A stretch of 64,000 nucleotides of DNA from Nocardia colli (GTDB taxonomy: Bacteria > Actinomycetota > Actinomycetes > Mycobacteriales > Mycobacteriaceae). The position numbers were made by a program, and so were the translations under genes. This document shows positions 9,080 to 17,950 of the stretch, one piece after another; the stretch's first letter is position 1; each line of letters opens with the position of its first letter. The stretch lies in NCBI RefSeq assembly GCF_008704205.1, contig NZ_VXLC01000008.1, positions 186,001-250,000 on the forward strand. Reading direction: 5' to 3'. The notes below the pieces were generated by a model, which was not told the DNA's origin, searched no databases, and saw only the letters and a program-made list of their open reading frames with translations.

Positions 9080-9092
9080 GGAGCAACGCTCC
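9080..9092. promoter_or_regulatory. putative TetR operator
   Basis: GGAGCAACGCTCC has perfect 5-bp arms around a 3-base centre. It lies 37 bp upstream of the chosen TetR start and in the divergent region shared with the gene at 9196. Many TetR proteins bind GGAGC-N-GCTCC-like autoregulatory sites, so this is the natural candidate operator. Confidence 0.55.
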
Positions 9093-9195
9093 ATTTCACC
9101 AGCATATCCGGTCGCTTCCGGGGGCGGAATCCGATCGGCTGCTATCTTCCGACGATGCGGGGAAATCCACCGGCGTTGCGCGCTGCGGAGACGGT

Positions 9196-9636
9196 GTGAG
9201 CAACGACGCGAGACGGGCCGCGGTCGTCGCACTGACCGAGTTGGCTCGCAGCACCGACGTCCGGGATCGCGCCGACGCCGGCCATGGGCTGGCCGCGTTC
9301 GCCGAAATGACCGATGCGCGAGCGATATTGGCATCTCTCGTTCTAGATGAGGACGACACCTTCGTCACAGCCGTGACGGCTGAGGCCCTGCTTCGCCGGA
9401 AGGACGCGGCCGGGCTTTCGATTGTCGCCGCCGCATTCGCCGTAGCGGATGCGACTCAGTCCGAGTGGATCGGCACGGCCTTGCAGGACGTCTACGGGGT
9501 ATTCGCCGCTGAACGCGACGCCGCGGTCCGCATCTGCACGACGCTGACCCGCGACCCGGACCCGCGAATTCGTTCCGGTGCTACCGATCTCATCACCGAA
9601 CTGAACCGGATCGAGCCGATTCTGCACCCGGCGTAA
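9196..9636 (+). CDS. HEAT-repeat-like alpha-helical protein
   Basis: The 146-aa protein is almost entirely amphipathic helix pairs: DARRAAVVALTELARS, RADAGHGLAAFAEM and FVTAVTAEALLRRKD. This matches short actinobacterial HEAT-repeat proteins, which act as protein-binding scaffolds. No catalytic motif or membrane segment is seen. The start is a GTG at 9196; upstream in-frame codons offer no ATG. The gene is convergent with the DinB gene (3 bases between stops) and divergent from the TetR gene. Function is unknown. Confidence 0.7.
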   Translation: MSNDARRAAVVALTELARSTDVRDRADAGHGLAAFAEMTDARAILASLVLDEDDTFVTAVTAEALLRRKDAAGLSIVAAAFAVADATQSEWIGTALQDVYGVFAAERDAAVRICTTLTRDPDPRIRSGATDLITELNRIEPILHPA

Positions 9637-9639
9637 CCA

Positions 9640-10152
9640 CTACTCGCCGGTTTGGCCGTCGATGATCTCGCGGAGCAGATCTGCGTGTCCGTTGTGGCGG
9701 GCGTATTCCTCGATCATGTGGGTGAGGATCCAGCGGAGGGTGTAGGACTCGCCGGTCGGGTACCGGACACCGACCTTGTCCAGCTCGCGGCAACCGGCCA
9801 CGATGTCGCGGGAGCGGGCACATTCTTTGCGCCACAACCGGATCGACTCGTCGACGTCGGCGTGCTCGACAACGAAGTCGGTGTCGTCGACGGAATTCGC
9901 ACCCCAGTACAGCGGGGGCGCCTGGTCGCCTTCGAAGACCCGGGCGAACCACGTGCGTTCGACATCGGTCAGATGGCGGATCAAACCGAGCAGCGAAAGC
10001 GCCGACGGCGGCACCGCCCGCCGCCGAAGCTGCTCAACGCTCAGCCCCGAGCACTTCCAGTCCAACGTATCCCGCTGAAACTCGAGAAACCCGACGAGCG
10101 TCTCGTACTCCCCTGCCACTTGCGGTGGTTCACTGCGCTGACCGGACTCCAT
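9640..10152 (-). CDS. DinB superfamily protein (DUF664-like)
   Basis: The 170-aa protein shows the four-helix DinB/YfiT pattern: FLEFQRDTLDWKCSGLSVEQLRRR, then LSLLGLIRHLTDVERTWFARVF, and a C-terminal LRWILTHMIEEYARHNGHADLLREII. The His residues in LIRHLTDVE, THMIEEYARHNGH and the nearby acids suit the metal site of this superfamily. Members include mycothiol- and bacillithiol-dependent S-transferases, which would suit a mycothiol-making actinobacterium, but specific activity is not predictable. Confidence 0.85.
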   Translation of the reverse strand: MESGQRSEPPQVAGEYETLVGFLEFQRDTLDWKCSGLSVEQLRRRAVPPSALSLLGLIRHLTDVERTWFARVFEGDQAPPLYWGANSVDDTDFVVEHADVDESIRLWRKECARSRDIVAGCRELDKVGVRYPTGESYTLRWILTHMIEEYARHNGHADLLREIIDGQTGE

Positions 10153-10351
10153 CGGATCATCATGCCCGGACCACGCGGGTCACGCCGGGTGAGCGCAGCG
10201 CACCGACGACGTCCGCCCAGGCCGACCGGACACGCCGCGTCGGCCGAGACCGATCCGTCGCGGGTCGGGCAGCGTGGCACCCTTGCGTAGTTTGCGCAGG
10301 ACCTGCACCAGACCCGTCGGCGGCCCGACCGCCTGAGTCGGAGGTAGCACC

Positions 10352-12175
10352 ATGCTTCGAGGCGCGCGGAATTCGGCGATAGTGCTGGCGATGCTGGCCG
10401 CGGTGGCGGTGCCGGCGAGCGCCGCGCCCGAGCACGCGGCATGGAGTCCGCGCCCAGCGACGTACGGGATCGTGGTGGAGAAGGACGCCGAGGTCCGGAT
10501 GAGCGACGGCGTGGTGCTGCGGGCCGATATCCGCAGGCCCGCCGAGAACGGGCAAGCGGCGCCGGGACGGTTCCCGGTGATCGTCACGCAGACGCCGTAC
10601 CAGAAGAATCTGCCGCCGTTGGCTTTTGCCTTCGACTACCTGGTAGAGCGCGGGTATGTGCAGGTGGTCGCCGACATCCGGGGCACCGGGAGTTCGGACG
10701 GCGAGTGGGGTCTCAACAGTGCCCGCGATCAGCTGGACGGCAAGGAACTGGTGGACTGGGCGGCCGCGCCGGAACGTGCGTGGAGCGACGGACGCATCGG
10801 CCTGACCGGAGCGTCGTACGGCGGGTTGGCCGCGCTCACCACCGCCGCCCAGCAGCCTGCCGCACTGCGGGCCATCGTTCCGGCGGTGGCGATGGTGGAC
10901 GCTTACCGGGACCTGTTCATGAACGGCGGCGCCAACTCCACCGTGATGGAGTCGGGACTGATCGGCATCATCACCGGTGGCGGTTCGCTACCGCCGGTAT
11001 CGCCGTCGGCGCTGGGCGATCCGGTCGGAAAGGCGCTCGACCGGATGCGGAACAACATCGGATTCCAGGTGCTGCCCGGACAGCAGGGCGATGGCGAGTT
11101 CGCCTTCGACGGTCCCTGGTATCGGGAACGATCCGCGAGCGACGTGGCCGACCGGATCACCGTGCCGACGCTGATGACGACCTCGCACTACGACCTGTTC
11201 CAGCGGGGCGGCCCGCTGCTGTATCAACGGCTGTCGGCGAACCGGGTTCCGGTCAAGATGATCATCGGTGATTGGCTGCACGGCGCCGCCGCGACCGCGG
11301 CCACCGGCGTCAAATCGCCGCTGCACCCCGAACCGCTGTCCGGACCGAACCAGCCGGAGCTGGCCCTGCGCTGGCTCGACCACTACGTCCGCGATGTGCC
11401 GGACCCGGCGCTCGACGACGACGTCGCGCCGGTCACCTACATCGAATTAGGCTCGGGCGAGTATCGGACCACCGCCCAGTGGCCGCCTGCCGACGTCGGC
11501 TACCGCAAGTTTTCGCTGGCGAGCAATGCCCAGGTCGGCAGCCCCGGCATCCTCACCGCCGAGGACGGGGACGGCGGACCCGACAGCGTGCCCGCTCAGC
11601 CGCTGGCCGGATTCTGCTCGGCGTCCACGGCCCAGGCCACGTCCGGAATGAGCCAGATGGTCGGCGCGGAATGCAGCCGCGATCAACAGGTGAACGACCT
11701 GAGCGGACTCACCTACGACCTGCCCGCGGCGCAGACGCCGATCCACCTCGCCGGGGCGATCAACGCGCACTTGGTCATTGCCGCCCAGGCGCCGGACGGC
11801 ATCGTCGCCGTCCGGGTGGAAGACGTTGCCCCCGACGGGAAAGTCACCCAGCTCAGCTCCGGCTTGCAGCGATTGTCGCTACGCGAACTCGACCAGGCGA
11901 GGTCGATGGTGCAGGACGGCATGATCGTGCAACCGTGGCATCCGTTCACCCGGGAATCCCAGCGGCCCATGCCCATTGATCAACCGGTCGAGGCGGATGT
12001 CGAGGTGTTCCCCACCGGCGCGGTGATCGAGCCCGGCCACCGACTGCGCGTCGCCGTCCAGACCGCCGACTTCCCGCACGTATTCGGCAACCCGCAACCG
12101 GCCGCTCTGCGAATCCACCACGATCCACAGCACCCGTCGTGGATCGCGGTGCCGATCCGAGCCGCCGGTGCGTAG
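10352..12175 (+). CDS. secreted CocE/NonD-family hydrolase (X-Pro dipeptidyl-peptidase type)
   Basis: The 607-aa precursor opens with a signal peptide (about 1-24, cleavage near ASA/AP). The alpha/beta-hydrolase core has the nucleophile Ser155 in GLTGASYGG. The C-terminal jelly-roll region (VEADVEVFPTGAVIEPGHRLRVAVQTADFPH) is typical of the CocE/NonD family, which includes X-Pro dipeptidyl peptidases, cocaine esterase and glutaryl-7-ACA acylases. A strong GGAGGT lies six bases before the ATG. It is probably an exported peptidase or esterase; the substrate is open. Confidence 0.9.
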   Translation: MLRGARNSAIVLAMLAAVAVPASAAPEHAAWSPRPATYGIVVEKDAEVRMSDGVVLRADIRRPAENGQAAPGRFPVIVTQTPYQKNLPPLAFAFDYLVERGYVQVVADIRGTGSSDGEWGLNSARDQLDGKELVDWAAAPERAWSDGRIGLTGASYGGLAALTTAAQQPAALRAIVPAVAMVDAYRDLFMNGGANSTVMESGLIGIITGGGSLPPVSPSALGDPVGKALDRMRNNIGFQVLPGQQGDGEFAFDGPWYRERSASDVADRITVPTLMTTSHYDLFQRGGPLLYQRLSANRVPVKMIIGDWLHGAAATAATGVKSPLHPEPLSGPNQPELALRWLDHYVRDVPDPALDDDVAPVTYIELGSGEYRTTAQWPPADVGYRKFSLASNAQVGSPGILTAEDGDGGPDSVPAQPLAGFCSASTAQATSGMSQMVGAECSRDQQVNDLSGLTYDLPAAQTPIHLAGAINAHLVIAAQAPDGIVAVRVEDVAPDGKVTQLSSGLQRLSLRELDQARSMVQDGMIVQPWHPFTRESQRPMPIDQPVEADVEVFPTGAVIEPGHRLRVAVQTADFPHVFGNPQPAALRIHHDPQHPSWIAVPIRAAGA

Positions 12176-12254
12176 CTCGCCCGTCCCGACCGGTCGCCGA
12201 CGAGTTGGGGACCAGGAGACCCACGATCTGCTCGTCGAAGCGATGCAACCAGAC

Positions 12255-12275
12255 GGCCCGCCTGCGTGACGGGCC
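12255..12275. terminator. possible bidirectional hairpin terminator
   Basis: GGCCCG (12255..12260) pairs with CGGGCC (12270..12275) across a nine-base loop. It lies between the convergent CocE gene and the small secreted-protein gene. There is no U tract, and the stem is short, so this is a modest candidate. Confidence 0.4.
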
Positions 12276-12297
12276 CTGGTGTGCGCGCTAGGACGGA

Positions 12298-12615
12298 TCA
12301 GATCGGGCGGCCGAAGCGCACGGATTGGAAGTTCGAGTTCTCTTCGCGGGTTCCGGGTGGGAAGAGTTCGCCGAACGGTTCGGTGCAGGTGGAGTTGCGG
12401 AAGGTTTCCGCGGCCTGATCTGTGGCGTTTTCGGTGTAGGCCACGCCCAGGATGCGGAGGCATTTGCCGTTCTCGGGGTCGTGCAGGGTGTGCCGCTGAC
12501 CATCGGGGGTGGTGTAGATGAAGTCGCCGGTGGCGGCGTGCGCGGTACCCGCTGTGCCGAGGACCGAGACGAGAACCAGTCCGGCCGTGGCCAATGCGGC
12601 GCCGAGGTGTTTCAT
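12298..12615 (-). CDS. small secreted protein of unknown function
   Basis: The 105-aa precursor has a clear signal peptide (hydrophobic run ATAGLVLVSVLGTAG, cleavage near AHA/AT at residue 27). The mature part of about 78 residues has two cysteines (KCLRILG and TCTEPF) that could form one disulfide, and is rich in polar residues. It resembles short exported proteins common in actinobacteria, but I recognise no domain. The gene is divergent from the desaturase; its leader contains two consecutive stem-loops (12640..12690). Confidence 0.7.
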   Translation of the reverse strand: MKHLGAALATAGLVLVSVLGTAGTAHAATGDFIYTTPDGQRHTLHDPENGKCLRILGVAYTENATDQAAETFRNSTCTEPFGELFPPGTREENSNFQSVRFGRPI

Positions 12616-12639
12616 TGCGATGCCTTTCGTCGAGCGATA

Positions 12640-12690
12640 CCCGCATATCTCGTGAAATGCGGGCGTTCCCCGGCGTGGGTATTGCCGGGG
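12640..12690. other. two adjacent stem-loops in a 372-bp divergent intergenic region
   Basis: CCCGCAT (12640..12646) pairs with ATGCGGG (12657..12663), and CCCCGGC (12668..12674) pairs with GCCGGGG (12684..12690). Both sit upstream of the small secreted-protein gene, so they may fold in its 5' leader. The rest of 12616..12987 shows no convincing gene on either strand. Confidence 0.45.
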
Positions 12691-12987
12691 CCGATCTTGT
12701 TGGGCTGCTGCGCGATTCGAACGGGCGGGGTCAAGCCTGGGGTTACGCCGTCGACCCCCTCCGATGACAGATCAATCATGTTGCCCATCAACGGGATTGA
12801 GCAAGGCCCCAATTGTCTGGCCTTCAGCGATCATGATTCGTCCCGGATCATCCGATGATTCGAGCGGACTCCCGGTATCACACTGGAGTCCTATTCCGCG
12901 TCATACCAAGGGATTACCCGCGACGAGAAATCAGCCGATAGCTTCGGTCTGTCAGTGCCCGGCCCGAGGACTGACGGAAGGACAGCA

Positions 12988-14067
12988 ATGACGACTTCGG
13001 CTTTGGTCCCAGAGTCAGCTCCACGATCAGCGCGGCGCAGCGGCGGCGACGGTGATTACGCCCGCCTCTTGCGCCGGATCTCCGCCGCGGGACTGATGGA
13101 TCGACGTCCGATCTACTACGCCGTCCGGCTCAGCCTGGTCGGGCTCGCGTTCATCGGTGGCTGGGCGGCGTTCGTCCTGGTCGGCGACTCGTGGTGGACG
13201 CTGCTGATCGCGGCGTTCATGGCGGTGATATTCGCTCAGGTCGCACTCGTCATGCACGATGTCGCGCACCGCCAGGTCTTCCGGTTGCGCGGGACGACCG
13301 AGATCGTGGGCCGAATCGTCGGCAACGCAGGCATCGGCCTGGCCTACGGCTGGTGGCAGGACAAACACACGCGCCATCACGCCAATCCGAACCACGAGGA
13401 ACTCGACCCCGATGTCGCGCCCGACATTCTGGTCTGGTCGCAACGGCAGGCGCGGGCCAGCCGCGGACTGGCCCGATTCATCGGGCGCGCGCAGGCGTTC
13501 CTGTTCTTTCCCCTGCTGCTGCTGGAGGGCATCAATCTCCATGTGGCCGGCGTCCGTGCGCTCCGCAATCGGTCGGTCAAGCGCCGCGTGCTGGAGGGCT
13601 CGCTGCTCTTCGCCCACTTCGCCGGTTATCTGGCGGTGCTGTTCGCGGTCCTGCCCGCCGACAAGGCCATCGCGTTCCTCGCCGTGCACCAGGCGCTGTT
13701 CGGCCTGTACATGGGCTGCATCTTCGCCCCGAACCACAAGGGCATGCCGACCCTGACCGGCGACGATCGCCCCGACTACCTGCGCAGGCAGGTGCTGACC
13801 TCGCGCAACGTGCGCGGCGGCGCGTTGACCGACTTCGCCCTCGGCGGGCTGAACTATCAGATCGAACACCACCTGTTCCCGAGCATGCCGACGCCGAATC
13901 TGCGGCGCGCCCAGGTGATCGTCCGTGACTACTGCGCCGAAATCGGTGTGCCGTACCACGAGACCGGGCTGATCGCGTCCTACGCCGAGGCGCTGAAGCA
14001 CCTGCATCACGTCGGCGCACCCCTGCGCACCGACGAATCCTCTACCCCCGCAACGACTCCCAGGTAA
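12988..14067 (+). CDS. membrane fatty-acid desaturase (di-iron, acyl-lipid/acyl-CoA type)
   Basis: The 359-aa protein has the three histidine clusters of membrane desaturases: HDVAH (90-94), HTRHH (127-131) and QIEHH (291-295). Hydrophobic segments lie between them (about 45-85, 165-185 and 205-245). These histidines hold the di-iron centre that inserts a double bond into a fatty acyl chain at the cytoplasmic face of the membrane. The ATG at 12988 follows GGAAGGA. It is clearly distinct from the DesA3-like protein at 32316..33623, so the locus encodes two desaturases. Regiospecificity cannot be read from sequence. Confidence 0.9.
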   Translation: MTTSALVPESAPRSARRSGGDGDYARLLRRISAAGLMDRRPIYYAVRLSLVGLAFIGGWAAFVLVGDSWWTLLIAAFMAVIFAQVALVMHDVAHRQVFRLRGTTEIVGRIVGNAGIGLAYGWWQDKHTRHHANPNHEELDPDVAPDILVWSQRQARASRGLARFIGRAQAFLFFPLLLLEGINLHVAGVRALRNRSVKRRVLEGSLLFAHFAGYLAVLFAVLPADKAIAFLAVHQALFGLYMGCIFAPNHKGMPTLTGDDRPDYLRRQVLTSRNVRGGALTDFALGGLNYQIEHHLFPSMPTPNLRRAQVIVRDYCAEIGVPYHETGLIASYAEALKHLHHVGAPLRTDESSTPATTPR

Positions 14068-14091
14068 CTCACGCCGATCGGCCGGCAGCCG

Positions 14092-14670
14092 TCAGGCGAC
14101 GCCGAGGGCGGCGGCGGTTGGACGCCAGAGGCGGTCGGCGGCTTGGCCGGGGGTCGGGAGTGGGGTGATGCGGAGTTGCTGAGCGATGCCGTAACGCAGA
14201 CCGCCGATGACGAAAGCGCCTGCGCTGTCCGGATCTACGTCGGCGGGGAGTTCGCCGTTGGCTTGGCCGCGGCGGATGTTGTCGGCGGCGTTGTCGCTCA
14301 TGTTCTGGACATAGACCGCCTCGAGTTCGGTGAGTTGCGGGTCGAGGGCGGCGCGGTCGAGCAGGACCGGGGCCAGCGGATCGGCGAAGTGGTAGGCGAC
14401 GAAACGGCGGGTGCGTTCGTGTTCGCGGGTCGCCCAGTCGGCGTCGGCGGGTAGGTGGGCGTCGGCGATGGCGTGCCGGAGCCCTTCGTAGAAGCCGTCG
14501 TAAATCGCGGCCAGCAAGCCACTTTTGGAACCGAAGTGATGGTAGAGCGCGCCGGTACTCAAACCTGCGCGCCGGGTGAGCGCGACGAGTTCCAGCACGC
14601 CGTTGCCGCGGACCAGTTCGTCGCGGGCGGCGTCGAGAAGTTGTTGACGTCCGATCGGTGCACGTGCCAC
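14092..14670 (-). CDS. TetR-family transcriptional regulator
   Basis: The 192-aa protein has the TetR helix-turn-helix LTRRAGLSTGALYHHFGSKSGLLAAIYDGF near residues 30-60 and a helical ligand domain. GTG at 14670 is chosen: it begins VARAPIGRQQLLDAA, typical spacing to the HTH, while longer starts would run through the operator palindrome. It is divergent from the PhyH dioxygenase gene, and a near-perfect 20-bp palindrome lies between them, so it most likely represses both itself and the dioxygenase. Confidence 0.88.
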   Translation of the reverse strand: MARAPIGRQQLLDAARDELVRGNGVLELVALTRRAGLSTGALYHHFGSKSGLLAAIYDGFYEGLRHAIADAHLPADADWATREHERTRRFVAYHFADPLAPVLLDRAALDPQLTELEAVYVQNMSDNAADNIRRGQANGELPADVDPDSAGAFVIGGLRYGIAQQLRITPLPTPGQAADRLWRPTAAALGVA

Positions 14671-14678
14671 AGTCGAAG

Positions 14679-14698
14679 CATAACCGAACTCAGTTATG
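14679..14698. promoter_or_regulatory. TetR operator palindrome
   Basis: CATAACCGAACTCAGTTATG is symmetric at 16 of 20 positions (CATAAC-n-GA-nn-TC-n-GTTATG). It sits 8 bp upstream of the TetR start and 21 bp before the dioxygenase ATG. Length, symmetry and divergent placement are all as expected for a TetR operator. Confidence 0.75.
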
Positions 14699-14719
14699 TT
14701 CCGATCTCGAGGAGCCGCC

Positions 14720-15574
14720 ATGAGCACCGAAGTGTCATCGTTGATGGACCTGGGTGGCGATCTGGCCGGGACCTACCGGCGAACCGCGAGCAGCGGCGCG
14801 ACCATCGACCCGGCGCTCAGCGCGGCGGATCTGGCCGCGGTCCAGCGCGACGGATACGTGATCCTGCCCGATCTGCTCACCCCGCAGGAACTCGACGAAA
14901 TCCGCGCAGCCGTGGCGCCACTGCTGGATCGGCGCGGCCGCAACGACTTCGAGGGGCACACCACCCAACGTATCTACAGCGTGCTGAACAAGACCCGCGC
15001 CTGCGACCGGATCGCCGACCATCCGCGCGTGCTGGCGCTGCTGGATCGGCTGTTCTTGCCGAACTACCTGCTGTCGATGTTGCAGGTGATCAACATCCTG
15101 CCCGGCGAGCAGGCGCAGATGCTGCACACCGACGACGGCTTCTATCCCCTGCCCCGACCGCGCGCCGCCCTCGGTGCGGCGACGATCTGGGCGATCGATG
15201 ATTTCACCGCCGAGAACGGCGCGACCGACATCATTCCGGGCAGTCACCTGTGGGCCCACCGCCTGCCCGAAGCGGCCGAGCGGGAACCCGTGGTGATGAA
15301 AGCCGGCTCGTGCGTCTTCTTCCTCGGCACCCTCTGGCATGGCGGCGGCGCCAACCGCTCACCGAAGCCGCGACTGGCCGCCACCGCCCAATACTGCGAG
15401 CCGTGGCTGCGCCCCCAGGAAGCCTTCACCCTCTCGATCACCCGCGACACCGTCCGCACCGTGTCGGAGGACATCCGCCGCATGCTCGGCTACAGCATCC
15501 ATCCCCCGTTCATCGGCCAGGTCGACGGCATGCACCCCAAGCGACTCCTGGAACCCGACGCCCCACCGCTGTGA
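14720..15574 (+). CDS. phytanoyl-CoA dioxygenase (PhyH) family protein
   Basis: The 284-aa protein carries the iron ligands of Fe(II)/2-oxoglutarate dioxygenases of the PhyH type: H136-x-D138 (MLHTDDGFYP) and H207 (LWHGGGANRS), with Arg218 suited to bind 2-oxoglutarate. The sequence FTAENGATDIIPGSHLWAH is characteristic of the family. Such enzymes hydroxylate small molecules or lipids. The ATG at 14720 follows GAGGAG, whereas the upstream ATG at 14696 overlaps the operator. The divergent TetR gene probably controls it, suggesting induction by its substrate. Confidence 0.88.
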   Translation: MSTEVSSLMDLGGDLAGTYRRTASSGATIDPALSAADLAAVQRDGYVILPDLLTPQELDEIRAAVAPLLDRRGRNDFEGHTTQRIYSVLNKTRACDRIADHPRVLALLDRLFLPNYLLSMLQVINILPGEQAQMLHTDDGFYPLPRPRAALGAATIWAIDDFTAENGATDIIPGSHLWAHRLPEAAEREPVVMKAGSCVFFLGTLWHGGGANRSPKPRLAATAQYCEPWLRPQEAFTLSITRDTVRTVSEDIRRMLGYSIHPPFIGQVDGMHPKRLLEPDAPPL

Positions 15575-15595
15575 CCGGGCCCGCCGCCACGGGAA

Positions 15596-16177
15596 CTAGC
15601 GGGTTTTCTCCAGCAGCTCGAGAATCTCTGCGGTGGTGCCGGTTTCGCCGAAGCGCGGCAGGACCCGGGTGACGCTGTGCGCGTGAACGGTCTCGTCCAT
15701 ATCGGTCATCGCATCGGTGGCGAAGGTGACGTGATACCCGTGGTCGTGCGCGGCCCGGGCGGTGGATTCGACGCCCATGCTGGTCGCCACGCCGCCCAGC
15801 ACGATCTGGGTGATGCCGCGGCGGCGCAGGTGCAGCTCGAGGTCGGTGCCGTAGAACGCGCCCACGTTGCGTTTGGTGACGACGAGATCTTCGGAGTGAC
15901 CGGTCAATTCGTCGACGATCACATCCCAGCCCGCCGGCCGCTGGCCCGAACGGCGCGGGGCATCGCTGCGGCCGGGCGCGAAGTCCGAGCCGTCCGGGGC
16001 ACCGCTGACCCGCACCAAGATGACGGGCAACTGGTGCGCACGGAAGGCATCGGCCAGTTCGACTGCCCGATCGATGATCTCGGACATCGGGTACGGCGAC
16101 CCGGGCATCGCGGTGATGCCCTTTTGCAGGTCTATGAGGACGAGCGCAGTGCGGGCGTCGAGGGTGCTGAGTGCCAT
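15596..16177 (-). CDS. isochorismatase-family hydrolase, glycine at the cysteine position
   Basis: The 193-aa protein has the cysteine-hydrolase/isochorismatase fold: Asp16 in LVLIDLQKG, Lys102 in VTKRNVGAFYGT, and the loop VLGGVATSMGVESTARAA. In nicotinamidase-like members this loop carries the nucleophile Cys; here position 135 is Gly, as in true isochorismatases that do not use a cysteine. It is the last gene of a MarR-MFS-hydrolase operon, and its AGGAG overlaps the transporter stop region. It may modify the compound the exporter pumps. Substrate unknown. Confidence 0.85.
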   Translation of the reverse strand: MALSTLDARTALVLIDLQKGITAMPGSPYPMSEIIDRAVELADAFRAHQLPVILVRVSGAPDGSDFAPGRSDAPRRSGQRPAGWDVIVDELTGHSEDLVVTKRNVGAFYGTDLELHLRRRGITQIVLGGVATSMGVESTARAAHDHGYHVTFATDAMTDMDETVHAHSVTRVLPRFGETGTTAEILELLEKTR

Positions 16178-16188
16178 GGGTGCTGCTC

Positions 16189-17922
16189 CTAGTTGGTTGT
16201 CCGGGATTCATGCGGATCCGAGTCCCGCTCGGCCGGTGTGGATTCGGTTCGAGTGCCGCGCAGTACCGCGAGCGCCGCGAGCGCGGCAAGCACCGCGCCG
16301 AATGCGAACACGATGACCAGACCGGTATGGAACGGCCCGGAGATCAACTGCGGGAAGAACTCTCGACCCGTGAGCGTCTGTTGCTGTGCAGTGCTGAGAG
16401 TCGGTAGCACTCCGCTCGGTTCGAGCATGTGCTGGATCGGGTTGACCCCGAGTTGAGCGGCGAAGAGTGTGGCGACCGGCGGCAACTCGGCACTCTGCGC
16501 GGCGACCGACGCCGGAACCCCTTGCTGCTGAAGCCCGTTGGTCAGCGTGTTGGGCAGGCTGCTGGCCAGACCGGCGATCATCAGGGCGAAGAACACCGCG
16601 ATCGACACGGCGGTGCCGGTGTTCTGGAAGGTCGACCGCACCCCCGAGGCGACACCGCGCTTGTCCGCGGGCACGCTCCCCATGATCGCCGAGGAATTGG
16701 GCGAGGCGAACATGCCGCTGGCGATCCCATTGATCGCGATCAGCACCGCAAAGGCCCAGTAGCTGAAGTTGATCGGCAACAGCAGCAATCCGATGAAGCT
16801 GGCCCCGAACAGCCACGCACCACTGCTGGCCAGTCCCCGCGAACCGAACCGGTCCGACAGATACCCGCAGACCGGGCCGGCGGCCAGGAACCCGGCGGTC
16901 AACGGCAGCATGAAAATGCCCGCCCACAACGGAGTATCGGCGTAGTCGTAACCGTGCAACGGCAGCCAAATGCCTTGCAGCCAGATGATCAGAATGAATT
17001 GCAGACCGCCGCGACCGATGGCGATGGCCGAACTCGCAAGATTGCCCGCGGTGAAAGCGCGCACCCGGAACAGGCTCAGCTCGATCATCGGTGCGCCGAC
17101 CCGCTTTTCGATCACGACGAACGCCGTGAGCAGTCCGAGCCCGGCCGCGCCCAGGCCGATCACCGCCGGACTGGTCCACCCCATCGTGTGCCCGCCGTGC
17201 GGCTGCAAGCCGAAGGTGGCCGCCACCAGCAGCGCGCTCAACCCGACCGCGAAAGTGATGTTCCCCCACCAATCTATGCGTCCGCCGACGGCCCGGCTGG
17301 TCTCGCGCAACGTGCGATAGGCCCACACGGTGAAGAAGATCCCGATCGGCACGTTCACCCAGAACACCGCCCGCCAGTCCCACGCGACCAGCAGTCCGCC
17401 GGCGACCAGCCCGATGAACATCCCGGCCAGCGCGGCAACCTGGTTGATCCCCAACGCGAATCCGCGCTGCCGCTCCGGAAACGCGTCGGTGAGAATGGCC
17501 GCCGAGTTCGCGGTCAGCATCGACCCGCCGATGGCCTGCAACACCCGCCAGCCGATCAACCACATCGCCGCGTGCCCGCCGTCGAGCGGATCGACCGACA
17601 GCAGGATCGACGCGAAGGTGAACACCGCGAACCCGGCGTTGTAGATCCGCACCCGCCCGTACATGTCGCCGAGCCGCCCGACGGTCACCGTCAGCACGGC
17701 CTGCACCAGCCGGTACCCCATGATCATCCACAGCAGGTAGGCAATGTTGCCCGGCGCCAACGGATCCAGATGAATGCCGCGAAAGATGGCCGGCAGCGCG
17801 ATCAGCACGATCGAACCGTCCAGCGCCGACATGAACACGGCGGCAGTGGTATTGGTCAGCGCAGCCCACTTGTAGCCGTCGGTGGTGGGCGCTTCGGTGC
17901 GCTGCTGTTGCAGATCGATCAT
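16189..17922 (-). CDS. MFS drug exporter, 14-helix DHA2 family
   Basis: The 577-aa protein has about 14 hydrophobic helices. It carries the MFS loop motif GRLGDMYGRVRIYNAG (motif A) after the second helix and SALDGSIVLIALPAI in the first, the hallmark of EmrB/QacA-type proton-driven drug exporters. The later GYLSDRFGSRG repeats motif A in the second half. It lies 28 bases after the marR gene and 11 before the hydrolase gene on the same strand, a standard layout for a repressed multidrug efflux operon. The exported compound is unknown. Confidence 0.92.
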   Translation of the reverse strand: MIDLQQQRTEAPTTDGYKWAALTNTTAAVFMSALDGSIVLIALPAIFRGIHLDPLAPGNIAYLLWMIMGYRLVQAVLTVTVGRLGDMYGRVRIYNAGFAVFTFASILLSVDPLDGGHAAMWLIGWRVLQAIGGSMLTANSAAILTDAFPERQRGFALGINQVAALAGMFIGLVAGGLLVAWDWRAVFWVNVPIGIFFTVWAYRTLRETSRAVGGRIDWWGNITFAVGLSALLVAATFGLQPHGGHTMGWTSPAVIGLGAAGLGLLTAFVVIEKRVGAPMIELSLFRVRAFTAGNLASSAIAIGRGGLQFILIIWLQGIWLPLHGYDYADTPLWAGIFMLPLTAGFLAAGPVCGYLSDRFGSRGLASSGAWLFGASFIGLLLLPINFSYWAFAVLIAINGIASGMFASPNSSAIMGSVPADKRGVASGVRSTFQNTGTAVSIAVFFALMIAGLASSLPNTLTNGLQQQGVPASVAAQSAELPPVATLFAAQLGVNPIQHMLEPSGVLPTLSTAQQQTLTGREFFPQLISGPFHTGLVIVFAFGAVLAALAALAVLRGTRTESTPAERDSDPHESRTTN

Positions 17923-17950
17923 CGGAAATGCACCTATCGAACGTTGCGGA

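Noticed and set aside
12325..12858. 177-codon plus-strand frame antisense to the small secreted protein
   Set aside because: The minus-strand frame has a convincing signal peptide, and the plus-strand product has no recognisable pattern.
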